From Alphaproteobacteria bacterium (lineage in GTDB: Bacteria > Pseudomonadota > Alphaproteobacteria > Micavibrionales > UBA2020): a DNA stretch of 29,487 nt. The position numbers and the translations under genes are program-made. Below, piece by piece: positions 15,877-23,846 of this stretch (its first letter is position 1; each line of letters opens with the position of its first letter). The stretch covers positions 1-29,487 of the forward strand of contig JAQSWE010000043.1 in the NCBI GenBank assembly GCA_029266795.1, written 5' to 3'. The notes under the pieces were generated by a model, which searched no databases, had not been told where the DNA came from, and was given only the letters and a program-made list of their open reading frames with translations.

Positions 15877-16842
15877 ATGGCCGTTTACACCCAGATCACT
15901 GCGGAAGACCTGAAAAGCCTGCTGGCGAAATTCGCCGTCGGCGAGCTGCAATCGTTCGAGGGTATCGCCGAGGGCGTCGAGAATTCCAATTACCTGATCA
16001 CCACCACGACCGGCAAATACGTGCTGACGCTGATTGAAAAACGCGCGCAGCCGGACGAGCTGCCGTTTTATACCGGCTTCATGGCGCATCTGTCGGACAA
16101 AGGCATTCCTGCCGCACGCGTCGTGCCGGACAAGACAGGCGAGCGCATCCACACTGTATCGAACCGCCCTGCCCTGCTGACCGAATTCATCGAAGGCACT
16201 TGGCCGCGCGAGATATACGCGCATCACTGCCAGGCGATCGGGGAGCTGCTGGCCCGCATGCACCGTGCCGGAAAATCATTCACCCTGAAGCGCCACAACA
16301 CCATGGCGCTGCCCGCATGGGAAGGGCTGATCCATGCCTGCGCCACCCGCGCCGACGAAGTGGAGCCCGGGCTGTTCGCGCTGCTGGAATCGGAGTTGCA
16401 GTACCTGAAGCTCAACCGCCCGAAATTGTTGCCCAAAGGCGCGATCCATGCCGACCTGTTTCCCGACAACGTTTTTTTCCGGGATGAAAAAGTATCGGGC
16501 GTCATCGATTTTTACTTCTCGTGCTGGGACACCGTTGCCTACGACCTGATGCTGACCTTCAATCCATGGTGCTTTGACTGGAAGGGCGATCTCGACACCG
16601 CTCGCGCGCATGCGTTTTTATCCAGCTATAACCAGGGCCGCCCGCTGACAAAAAATGAATTGAAGGCCCTGCCCTATTTCGGCCGCGCCGCTGCCGTGCG
16701 CATTGTGGCGACGCGGCTCTATGATTGGCTGAACCCTGTCGAAGGTGCGCTGGTGCGCGCCAAAGACCCGATGGAGCATGTGAAGATCCTGCGCTTCCAC
16801 CAGAAGGTCACATCGCTCGCCGATTACGGCTTCGCGCCATGA
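15877..16842 (+). CDS. thrB: Homoserine kinase, APH-fold type
   Basis: This type of homoserine kinase phosphorylates homoserine on the way to threonine and belongs to the aminoglycoside phosphotransferase fold rather than the GHMP kinases. Visible are the N-terminal MAVYTQITAEDLKSLL, the early GVENSNYLI nucleotide-binding strand pair, the Brenner catalytic loop GAIHADLFPDNV with D193, and the metal-binding VIDFYFSCWD (D211). The length of 321 residues is right for the family. The frame also has an upstream start at 15847, but the ATG at 15877 gives the usual N-terminus and sits directly under a promoter-like pair. It is followed after 37 bp by rnhA, a common alphaproteobacterial pairing. Confidence 0.94.
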   Translation: MAVYTQITAEDLKSLLAKFAVGELQSFEGIAEGVENSNYLITTTTGKYVLTLIEKRAQPDELPFYTGFMAHLSDKGIPAARVVPDKTGERIHTVSNRPALLTEFIEGTWPREIYAHHCQAIGELLARMHRAGKSFTLKRHNTMALPAWEGLIHACATRADEVEPGLFALLESELQYLKLNRPKLLPKGAIHADLFPDNVFFRDEKVSGVIDFYFSCWDTVAYDLMLTFNPWCFDWKGDLDTARAHAFLSSYNQGRPLTKNELKALPYFGRAAAVRIVATRLYDWLNPVEGALVRAKDPMEHVKILRFHQKVTSLADYGFAP

Positions 16843-16879
16843 TAAATGGCGCTACAAGATACGCGCGCACGGTGCTTGC

Positions 16880-17371
16880 GTGAAGAAGGTTGACCTGTTT
16901 ACCGATGGTGCCTGCAGCGGCAACCCCGGCCCCGGCGGCTGGGGCGCGCTGCTGCGGTATGGCAAGCACGAGAAAGAACTGACGGGCGGCGAAACGATGA
17001 CGACCAATAACCGCATGGAGATGACGGCGGTGATCGAAGGACTTTCTGCCGTCAAGCTCCCGCGCTGCCATGTGACGATCCATACCGACAGCCAGTATGT
17101 GATGAAAGGCGCGACCGAATATATCCACGGCTGGAAGAAACGCGGCTGGAAAACGGCCGATAAAAAGGACGTCAAGAATCGTGACCTGTGGGAGAAACTT
17201 GATTCCGTCATGCAGCTTCACAAGCTGGACTGGATCTGGGTGCGCGGCCATAACGGACATACTGAGAACGAGCGTGTCGATGAACTGGCGCGCAACGCGG
17301 TTCCCCGAATCACCCCAGAATCAGCCACAATTCTGCCCCCCGATGCGCCGGAAGACGGAACTACCCCTTAA
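16880..17371 (+). CDS. rnhA: Ribonuclease HI
   Basis: RNase HI cuts the RNA strand of RNA-DNA hybrids in replication and R-loop removal. All four catalytic carboxylates are in place: LFTDGA (D9), NNRMEM (E47), IHTDSQY (D70) and ERVDELA (D134), together with GHNGHTENE containing the catalytic-loop histidine. The handle region YIHGWKKRGWKT is of the E. coli type. The 163-residue length is normal; the tail after residue 142 is Pro rich and probably unstructured. The start is a GTG at 16880, since the protein begins MKKVDLFTDGA exactly as expected for the family. It follows thrB by 37 bp with the same direction. Confidence 0.96.
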   Translation: MKKVDLFTDGACSGNPGPGGWGALLRYGKHEKELTGGETMTTNNRMEMTAVIEGLSAVKLPRCHVTIHTDSQYVMKGATEYIHGWKKRGWKTADKKDVKNRDLWEKLDSVMQLHKLDWIWVRGHNGHTENERVDELARNAVPRITPESATILPPDAPEDGTTP

Positions 17372-17479
17372 ATTAATCATTCGTTAGTGACTGGTGGCGC
17401 ATTCTTAAAAAAGGATATGCCATGCCGTTTCAACTTCGACGTTCGTGAAAGAGCGCCGCGTCAATCTGGGGGATACTCC

Positions 17480-17782
17480 ATGAGACAGCAACAGCCTTAC
17501 GCCCTGCCCGCTTTGCCGCCGCAGGCAGACACCCTGACCATCCATTTCCTAAACCAGTTCATGCATGAATTCCAGATGGCGCGTGCACTCGTCGAAACCG
17601 GCCTGCGCGCCGCCCGCGAATCTTTCCCGCATAAATTCGTGCAGACGGTCGAACATAATGCCGTCACACCGCGCTGGAACTTGAAATCAGCGACGGAGCA
17701 GCAGCGCCAGTTGTTGAGTTTCTGGCGCGCTCGCGCTCCCGCGAATGTCAGGGATTATAGACGGGCTTATCACTACCATTAA
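17480..17782 (+). CDS. Small hypothetical protein, 100 aa
   Basis: I do not recognise this protein. The ATG at 17480 is preceded by TGGGGGA at good spacing; the frame extends upstream to 17387 without a better start signal. The protein starts with a Gln/Pro-rich segment, has a probable amphipathic helix (TIHFLNQFMHEFQMARALVE, about residues 19-38), and ends in an Arg/Tyr-rich tail. No membrane segment. Its 3' end overlaps the convergent penicillin-binding protein gene by 35 bp, which is unusual and lowers confidence, although convergent overlaps do occur. It lies about 110 bp after rnhA. Function unknown. Confidence 0.5.
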   Translation: MRQQQPYALPALPPQADTLTIHFLNQFMHEFQMARALVETGLRAARESFPHKFVQTVEHNAVTPRWNLKSATEQQRQLLSFWRARAPANVRDYRRAYHYH

Positions 17783-19757
17783 ATTTGTCGCGCCAGCGGG
17801 ATTTTGCATCCTGCTTTGGCTCCTGCTTGTCATCATCTCCCGACCAGCTATTCGCCAAACCTTCCAGCATGCGTGAAAACCCGTCGCTATCCTGCGTGTC
17901 GCCGCGCGGCATGGCGGGCGCGAAATTCTCGACAGGCGCGCCGAGCGCTGGTTCCATGTAATCATGCCAGAGGCGGGCCGGATATTTGCCGCCCGTCACG
18001 CCGTTCATGGGGCTGTTGTCGTCATTGCCCATCCAGACGCCCGTCACCAGCTTGTTTGTATAGCCAATAAACCAAGCATCGCGGTAATCCTGCGTCGTAC
18101 CGGTCTTGCCCGCCACATGGCCGCGGGTCAGCTGCGCGGCCTGCCCTGTCCCCTGCGCCACCACCTGCACCAGCATGTCGTCGAGCTGCGCGATATCGCG
18201 CGGGCTGAACAGCCGCATGCCGCCGGCGTTTTCACGAGTGAACAGCACATTGCCCTTCACATCTTCGACGCTCAACACCGCATAAGGCCAGATCGCGTGT
18301 CCACCATTGGCGATTTCGGCATAGGCATGCGTCATTTCCAAAAGGCTGGCCTCGCCCGCCCCAAGGCCGGTGGCAAGTTCAGGCTTGTACTTGCGCGACA
18401 GGCCGAGCCGCTGCGCGACATCCAGCAGGCTGGAGACGCCGATCTGCTGCAGCAGGCGCACGGTGGCAGCGTTGAGCGAATGTGCCAGCGCCTGTGTCAG
18501 TGTGACGGGACCGTTGTAACTGCCTTCGTAATTCTTCGGGCTGTAATTGCCGACGCGGATGGGGGCGTCGTCGATAATGTCGTCCTTGCTATATCCCTGT
18601 TCTAGCGCCGCCAGATAAACGAAGGGCTTGAAGCTGGAGCCCGTCTGACGCATGGCTTGGGTCGCGCGGTTGAACTGACTTTCGGTGTAATCGACGCCAC
18701 CCACCATCGCGAGCACTGCACCATCCAGAGACAGGGTGACGATTGCGGTTTGCGATACTTTATCCGTCGGCTTCAGGCTGGCGAATAGCGCCTGCTGGCG
18801 GGATTCAGCCTGTGCCTGCAGTTCTCTCGAAATAGTCGTGCGGATAACAAGGTCGCGTTCCGTGTTGCCGACATAGCCATCCACCTGTTCCAGAACCCAG
18901 TCGGCGAAGTAGCGATTGAGCGAGCCGGGATTGCCGCCCGCCAGCGTGATCTTGGCGTTCTTGATTTCCTGCTTCTCCATATCCGCACCGATATAGCCTG
19001 CATCCTCCATCGCCTTGATGACGGTCTTGGCGCGTTCGCGGGCGAGTTTCGGGTTTGATGTAGGTGAAAAACGCGACGGCGCTTTGAGGAGGCCCATCAG
19101 CACTGCGCCTTCGAATAGCGTGACATCCTTGGCGCTTTTGTTGAAGTAGGTGCGTGCCGCCGCGTCGATACCGTAGGCGCCCGACCCAAAATAGACGCGG
19201 TTCATATAGGCGGTGAGAATATCTTCCTTGGAATATTTCCATTCGATCATCAGCGCCAGCACGGCTTCCTGCACCTTGCGGCGCAGGGTTTTATCAGGCG
19301 TCAGGAACAGGTTTTTTGCGAGCTGCTGCGTGATGGTGGATCCGCCCTGCACCCAGCGGCGCGCTTTCACATTCGCATACATGGCACGCGCAAGGCCAAG
19401 CGGGTCGATGCCGATATGGTCGTAGAAGCGGCGATCCTCGACCGCCAGCAGGGCGGCGACCGCATAGGGCGGCAAGTCTTTTGCCTCGATGACGTTGCCT
19501 TTCAGACCGCCATAACGCGCGATCAGCGAGCCGTCCGATGCAAGAACGCTGATGCTGGGACGCTTTTCCAGCGGCTTGACGTCGCTGGTATCAGGCATGT
19601 CATGCAGGCACCACGCAAGAACCACGATACCGGCCGCAAAACACCACAGCCCCGCCACCAGCAAAAAGCGCGCAAAAGGACGGAAGCCGCCAGAGCGGCG
19701 GCTTCGCGTTTGGTTCCTTCCGCTTGATGCGGACTTTTTGGGTTTGCGTTTCGCCAA
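17748..19757 (-). CDS. Class A penicillin-binding protein (PBP1A family)
   Basis: This bifunctional enzyme polymerises glycan strands from lipid II and cross-links peptides in the periplasm. It has a basic cytosolic N-terminus, one membrane helix (about 28-50), a GT51 transglycosylase domain with VEDRRFYDHIGID (catalytic E107), GGSTITQQLAKNL (138-150) and MNRVYFGSGAYGI. The transpeptidase domain has SxxK in TGSSFKPF (S374, K377), SxN in HSLNAA (S427-N429) and KTG in AGKTGTTQDYRDAW (551-553). Length is 669. The start is TTG at 19755-19757: the frame closes three codons upstream at a stop, and later starts would lose the membrane helix. The start lies six bases after the thiolase stop, with GAGAGGG inside the thiolase end as a distant ribosome site. 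The subgroup (1A, 1C, PbpF-like) is not settled. Confidence 0.93.
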   Translation of the reverse strand: MAKRKPKKSASSGRNQTRSRRSGGFRPFARFLLVAGLWCFAAGIVVLAWCLHDMPDTSDVKPLEKRPSISVLASDGSLIARYGGLKGNVIEAKDLPPYAVAALLAVEDRRFYDHIGIDPLGLARAMYANVKARRWVQGGSTITQQLAKNLFLTPDKTLRRKVQEAVLALMIEWKYSKEDILTAYMNRVYFGSGAYGIDAAARTYFNKSAKDVTLFEGAVLMGLLKAPSRFSPTSNPKLARERAKTVIKAMEDAGYIGADMEKQEIKNAKITLAGGNPGSLNRYFADWVLEQVDGYVGNTERDLVIRTTISRELQAQAESRQQALFASLKPTDKVSQTAIVTLSLDGAVLAMVGGVDYTESQFNRATQAMRQTGSSFKPFVYLAALEQGYSKDDIIDDAPIRVGNYSPKNYEGSYNGPVTLTQALAHSLNAATVRLLQQIGVSSLLDVAQRLGLSRKYKPELATGLGAGEASLLEMTHAYAEIANGGHAIWPYAVLSVEDVKGNVLFTRENAGGMRLFSPRDIAQLDDMLVQVVAQGTGQAAQLTRGHVAGKTGTTQDYRDAWFIGYTNKLVTGVWMGNDDNSPMNGVTGGKYPARLWHDYMEPALGAPVENFAPAMPRGDTQDSDGFSRMLEGLANSWSGDDDKQEPKQDAKSRWRDKFNGSDKPVYNP

Positions 19758-19763
19758 GGAGGA

Positions 19764-20960
19764 TTAAGCTGCCCTCTCCAGCGCGATTGCGGTGCCTTCG
19801 CCGCCGCCGATGCAGAGCGACGCAACGCCTTTTTTCAGGCCGCGTTTTTCAAGCGCCGCGAGCAGCGTGATGATGATGCGGGCTCCCGACGCGCCGATCG
19901 GATGGCCGATAGAGCATGCGCCGCCGTTCACGTTCACTTTTTCATGGGGCAGGCCCAGTTCCTTCATCGCGGCGAGCGGCACGACCGCAAAGGCCTCGTT
20001 GATTTCGAACAGGTCGACGTCTTTCGCGTTCCAGCCCGCTTTTTCCAGCACTTTTTTGGTCGCACCGATGGGCGCGAGCGTGAATTCGCTGGGTTTTTGC
20101 GCGTGGGTTGCATGAGCCTTGATCTCGCCCAAGATTTTCAGGCCGCGCTTCTGCGCTTCGGATTTGCGCATCAGGACAAGCGCCGCCGCGCCGTCGGAAA
20201 TCGACGAGGCATTGGCGGCGGTCACCGTGCCATCCGGCGTGAAGGCGGGTTTCAGCGTCGGGATTTTTTCAGGCTTCGCTTTTTTCGGGCTTTCGTCTTC
20301 GGAGACAACGGTGTCGCCGGTTTTTGCCTTGATCGTGACAGGCGCGATTTCGGAAGTGAACGCGCCGGATTTCGTCGCTTCCTGCGCGCGGCTGAGCGAT
20401 GCCAGCGCGAACTTGTCCTGATCTTCGCGGGTCAGCTGGCGTGCGCGCGCGGTTTCGTCCGCGAACACGCCCATCAGCTGGCCTTTGTCATACGCGTCTT
20501 CGAGGCCGTCGAGGAACATGTGGTCCTTCACCTGCTGGTGGCCCATGCGGAAACCGCCGCGGGCTTTTTCGAGCAGGTAAGGCGCGTTGGTCATGCTTTC
20601 CATGCCGCCCGCGACCATCACGCTCGCGGAACCTGCGAGGATGTTGTCATGCGCCAGCATCACGGCCTTCATGCCCGAGCCGCACATTTTGTTGACGGTG
20701 GTCGCGCCAACAGAGTCAGGGATACCCGCTTTGATGGACGCCTGACGCGCAGGCGCCTGGCCTTGGCCCGCTGCGAGGACGCAGCCCATGATGACGTCTT
20801 CGACATCGTTTGCGCTGACCGTCGAGCGCTTCAGCGCTTCTTCGATGGCGATCTTGCCGAGGTCGGAAGCGGAAAAGCTGGAAAGTTCGCCCTGGAATGC
20901 GCCGATCGGCGTGCGTGCCATGCCGACGATGACGATGGGATCGTTGTTTTGGGAAGTCAT
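19764..20960 (-). CDS. phaA: Acetyl-CoA C-acetyltransferase (thiolase)
   Basis: The enzyme condenses two acetyl-CoA to acetoacetyl-CoA or cleaves the reverse, in PHB synthesis, ketone-body or amino-acid degradation. Catalytic residues are all visible: the acyl-accepting cysteine in NKMCGSGMKAV (C93), the histidine in ACSIGHPIGASGAR (H353) and the second cysteine in SLCIGGGEGTA (C383). The biosynthetic-thiolase sequence GHQQVKDHMFLDGLEDAY is also present. The frame opens nine codons earlier, but the ATG at 20958-20960 has AAGGAG at good spacing and gives a 398-residue protein of standard length. It precedes the penicillin-binding protein gene with a six-base gap, an unexpected pairing. No phaB or phaC lies nearby, so the pathway is unclear; the atoB name would fit equally well. 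Confidence 0.93.
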   Translation of the reverse strand: MTSQNNDPIVIVGMARTPIGAFQGELSSFSASDLGKIAIEEALKRSTVSANDVEDVIMGCVLAAGQGQAPARQASIKAGIPDSVGATTVNKMCGSGMKAVMLAHDNILAGSASVMVAGGMESMTNAPYLLEKARGGFRMGHQQVKDHMFLDGLEDAYDKGQLMGVFADETARARQLTREDQDKFALASLSRAQEATKSGAFTSEIAPVTIKAKTGDTVVSEDESPKKAKPEKIPTLKPAFTPDGTVTAANASSISDGAAALVLMRKSEAQKRGLKILGEIKAHATHAQKPSEFTLAPIGATKKVLEKAGWNAKDVDLFEINEAFAVVPLAAMKELGLPHEKVNVNGGACSIGHPIGASGARIIITLLAALEKRGLKKGVASLCIGGGEGTAIALERAA

Positions 20961-21050
20961 GGAAATTCTCCTTGTTGCCCTGCACAAATGCTGTAAACGA
21001 TTTAAGCACCGCCCTGCATTAAAGCAAGTCCATTCGTAAAGCGTTTGAAT

Positions 21051-23720
21051 TTAAAAGGTAATTTCGGTGCCGATCGCGACCTGCCACTGTGTGGGGTCGA
21101 TCGGCGAATTCGTGCCGTTATCGACATCAAGGCGGGATACCGTGCCGCGCAGGGAGAACCCGTCGGCCATCTGGTACCAGCCGCCGGCGGTAATGCGCGT
21201 CACATCAAGGTCATCCGCCAAGCCGATGGAAAAGGCGTTCGATTCCAGCACCATGTTGTACCACGAGACGCCGAGGTGTAACGGCATGGAATCCCATGCC
21301 AATCCGGCGACTGTCACTTTTTGCGCGTTATCCGGCCCTTCCACGCCGGTGCTGGCATGCTTGTAGGCACCCCCGATGCTCCATTCTTTCCAGCCGAGAT
21401 TGACGCCGGAGGTAAAGGTGCGGTGGGAATCGGAGCCGTTATTGCCCGCCACGGCATCAATCTGGGGGCTGGCTGTGCTATAGCCCGCACCGGTCGTCAA
21501 TTTTACATCGCCCCATTTGCCTTCATAGCGCGCTGCGATATCGACGGCGTCTTCAAAGCGCCCCACCACGTCGTCCCAATCTGCACCACGAAAGGCATCA
21601 TCGACCCCGTGCTTGCTGTTTTCCGGCGCATAGGACGCGCCCAGCTGCAGCCCGTTCCATTTGGGCGTCAGGTAGGTCGCGCGGTCGATATTGCCGAAAT
21701 TGGAGTTATCGTAGTTGAGTCGCAGCGTCGCATTTGCGGGCATGAAAGACAGGTTTTCCATCCCGTCATCCCAGACATCCAGCCGCCATGTCTGGGTATA
21801 AAGGCGCATGCCGTCGATATAGGCATCGGCGGAGGGCGCCTGCACGCCGAGCAGATAGGCCGCGCCGTCTTTCGCACCGAGCTGGAAACGTCCCCAGCCG
21901 CCGGAGAAATAGATAAATCCCTCGTCGAACTGGTCGGGATCGCGGTTGCCGCCGGTGATGGAGCGCACATGGCCGCTCGCGCCTTCATTGCCCAGCTTGA
22001 ATTCTGTCTTCACACCGACGGTCAAGCCGCTGTCGAGCGTACGTTCGCCGGAAAAATGCATTTCTATTTCACGGCGAAGATCAAGGCTGCGCAGATCACG
22101 GCCCGCACCTGCGGCGCTTTCGTCACTGTCACTATAGGTGACATAGCTGCGCGCATAGCCGCCGAGGTCGAGATGTATGTCCGCACGCGCGGGCGATGCC
22201 GCCACGCCGCACAAGAGCAACGCGGCCACGCCCAGTTTCGCCTTGTCCAACACCTCCAGCAGCGGCGCCAGATGCCGTTCATATTTTTTCCATTTGGCGA
22301 CGGAGGTGCCGTAGATCGGCTGGCGCACCTGCGCCGCGCTGGCAGTTTTCACAAGGCCTTCGCGGTTGTGGAAGTCCAGCACACGCGCATCCCATGGCAG
22401 GCCGCAGAATTCCAGCAAAGCGCGCGACTGGCTTTCCTGCGATGCGACCATGTCTTCATATTTCACGTCCTGGATTTCACCGGGGAATACATCACGCCAG
22501 TGATCCATCAGTTTTTTATAGCCGATATAATATGCGCCGATATCGCGCAAGTCATAGGTCCAGCCCATGCCGTGCGGGAAATGCAGCTGCCAGAGCGACA
22601 GCGCGATATCGCGCGGGTCGCGCATGCAATGGATAATCTTCGCGTTCGGCAGGGCAAGGCGGATGACCCCTACCCAGAGATAATTGAACAGCATCTTGTC
22701 GACGACACGCTGCGCCCCCTGCCCTGCACGGTCGGAGCCCGCGATGTACCTGTCCCCGATCCCGCGCAGCAAAGCGGGCAAGTTTTCTACGAGCGCGGGC
22801 GTGATGAGCGGTCGCGCACCGGCATCAGGCAGGGCGGGCACGCATTTGCCGAACAAGGGGGATTCGCCGATGCTGGCAATACCGGGATAGCTCGACAGAA
22901 CCTGATCGACAAGGGTGGAGCCGGAGCGCGGCATGCCGATGACGAAAATGGGGCGATTGCTGTCATTCGTTTCAACGGCGGCAGCGCGCAGCGTACCGAT
23001 AGCTGCGCGGCTCATGAGGGATATGATGCGATCGATATAGGCATTGAAGCCTGCAACATCGAAGGGCTTCATGCTTTTTTTCTTAAACGCGTTGGCGGCG
23101 GCGAAACTGGCAAAAGCGGATTCCGTGTCGCCGGAATCCATTTGTGCCTTGCCGAGCGCGAAGCTGGCGAAGACTTTTTCCTCGTCCGAGAGGTCACGGC
23201 TGTTGGCCAGTTTTTCAATGCGCGCGATATGCGGGTCGTCGGTAGTGAACTTCCGCGTCAGGGACAGGCCGTAGTAAGCGCGCGCATTTTGCGGATCGAC
23301 ATCTAGCGCCTTTTCGAACGCGGCCTCGGCCGCAGATTGTTCGCCTGCCTGTTGCAGCAGAATGCCAAGGCGGTAAAGCGTGGCGGGCGACCGGGTGAAG
23401 CGCATCGCCTTGTCCGACAATTGGGCGGCCAAGGCCGTATCCCCCTGTTCGTGCCGCACTGTTGCGAGCGATAGCAGGATTTCCGGCGCGTCGGGGGCAA
23501 GCACAAGCGCCCGTTCGAAAAATTCCCCTGCCCTGTCATGATTACCGTTACGCGCCGCGATGAGGCCGCGCTGGTAAAGCGCAGGGCCGCAGGCAGGTTC
23601 ACGGGCAATAATCTGGTCCAGCAGGTTCGCGGCCACGCCCAGCTTGCCTTCGGCAAACAGGCCGCGCGCGGCGGCAAGCGCTTCGGCGGTGGTCATGGGC
23701 TGTGAGGCGTGTTTCGTCAT
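21051..23720 (-). CDS. TPR-sulfotransferase fused in frame to an outer-membrane porin
   Basis: One 889-codon open frame joins two normally separate proteins. Residues 1-240 are TPR-like helical repeats (such as NARAYYGLSLTRKF). Residues 255-489 are a sulfotransferase domain with the PAPS-binding loop IGMPRSGSTLVDQVL (261-275) and the 3'-phosphate site RDPRDIALS (367-375). It ends at LAPLLEV, the natural end of such proteins. From residue 490 the frame runs without a stop into DKAKLGVAALLLCGVAASPARA (492-513), a Sec signal peptide, and a mature porin (514-889) with alternating beta-barrel strands and a terminal IGTEITF. The porin is clearly paralogous to the one at 23847-25106. A sulfotransferase is cytosolic and a porin is exported, so this is probably a fusion by deletion of the gap between two genes. 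An internal GTG (22251-22253) or TTG could restart the porin, but ribosome site spacing is poor. Confidence 0.75.
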   Translation of the reverse strand: MTKHASQPMTTAEALAAARGLFAEGKLGVAANLLDQIIAREPACGPALYQRGLIAARNGNHDRAGEFFERALVLAPDAPEILLSLATVRHEQGDTALAAQLSDKAMRFTRSPATLYRLGILLQQAGEQSAAEAAFEKALDVDPQNARAYYGLSLTRKFTTDDPHIARIEKLANSRDLSDEEKVFASFALGKAQMDSGDTESAFASFAAANAFKKKSMKPFDVAGFNAYIDRIISLMSRAAIGTLRAAAVETNDSNRPIFVIGMPRSGSTLVDQVLSSYPGIASIGESPLFGKCVPALPDAGARPLITPALVENLPALLRGIGDRYIAGSDRAGQGAQRVVDKMLFNYLWVGVIRLALPNAKIIHCMRDPRDIALSLWQLHFPHGMGWTYDLRDIGAYYIGYKKLMDHWRDVFPGEIQDVKYEDMVASQESQSRALLEFCGLPWDARVLDFHNREGLVKTASAAQVRQPIYGTSVAKWKKYERHLAPLLEVLDKAKLGVAALLLCGVAASPARADIHLDLGGYARSYVTYSDSDESAAGAGRDLRSLDLRREIEMHFSGERTLDSGLTVGVKTEFKLGNEGASGHVRSITGGNRDPDQFDEGFIYFSGGWGRFQLGAKDGAAYLLGVQAPSADAYIDGMRLYTQTWRLDVWDDGMENLSFMPANATLRLNYDNSNFGNIDRATYLTPKWNGLQLGASYAPENSKHGVDDAFRGADWDDVVGRFEDAVDIAARYEGKWGDVKLTTGAGYSTASPQIDAVAGNNGSDSHRTFTSGVNLGWKEWSIGGAYKHASTGVEGPDNAQKVTVAGLAWDSMPLHLGVSWYNMVLESNAFSIGLADDLDVTRITAGGWYQMADGFSLRGTVSRLDVDNGTNSPIDPTQWQVAIGTEITF

Positions 23721-23729
23721 GCTGCCCCA

Positions 23730-23758
23730 AATATAATCCGGCAGGGCGCAATTGTCAC
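23730..23758 (-). promoter_or_regulatory. Candidate promoter for the TPR-sulfotransferase/porin frame
   Basis: Reading the minus strand, GTGACA (23758-23753) and TATATT (23735-23730) are 17 bases apart. The -10 ends nine bases before the ATG, predicting a leader of only about three bases. A GGGG run lies between the -10 and the ATG and could serve as a ribosome site if transcription begins further upstream. Confidence 0.45.
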
Positions 23759-23788
23759 CCGACGGGCGAAAAAGTTTGCGTCACGCGC

Positions 23789-23817
23789 AAAAAAGAAGAG
23801 GCGCCTTGCGGCGCCTC
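23789..23817 (-). terminator. Rho-independent terminator of the second porin gene
   Basis: On the minus strand, GAGGCGCC, a GCAA loop and GGCGCCTC form a perfect 8-bp GC-rich stem (23817-23798), followed by TTCTTTTTT (23797-23789). It begins 30 bp after the stop of the 23847-25106 porin and separates it from the sulfotransferase gene. Confidence 0.9.
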
Positions 23818-23846
23818 CCCTTTTCGCATCATCCGGTAAGGGATGA

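Noticed and set aside
21321..23306. Long plus-strand open frame (661 codons) opposite the sulfotransferase-porin gene
   Set aside because: Mirror of the minus-strand coding pattern in GC-rich DNA; composition is Arg/His/Gly heavy with no recognisable domain, while the minus strand encodes clear families.
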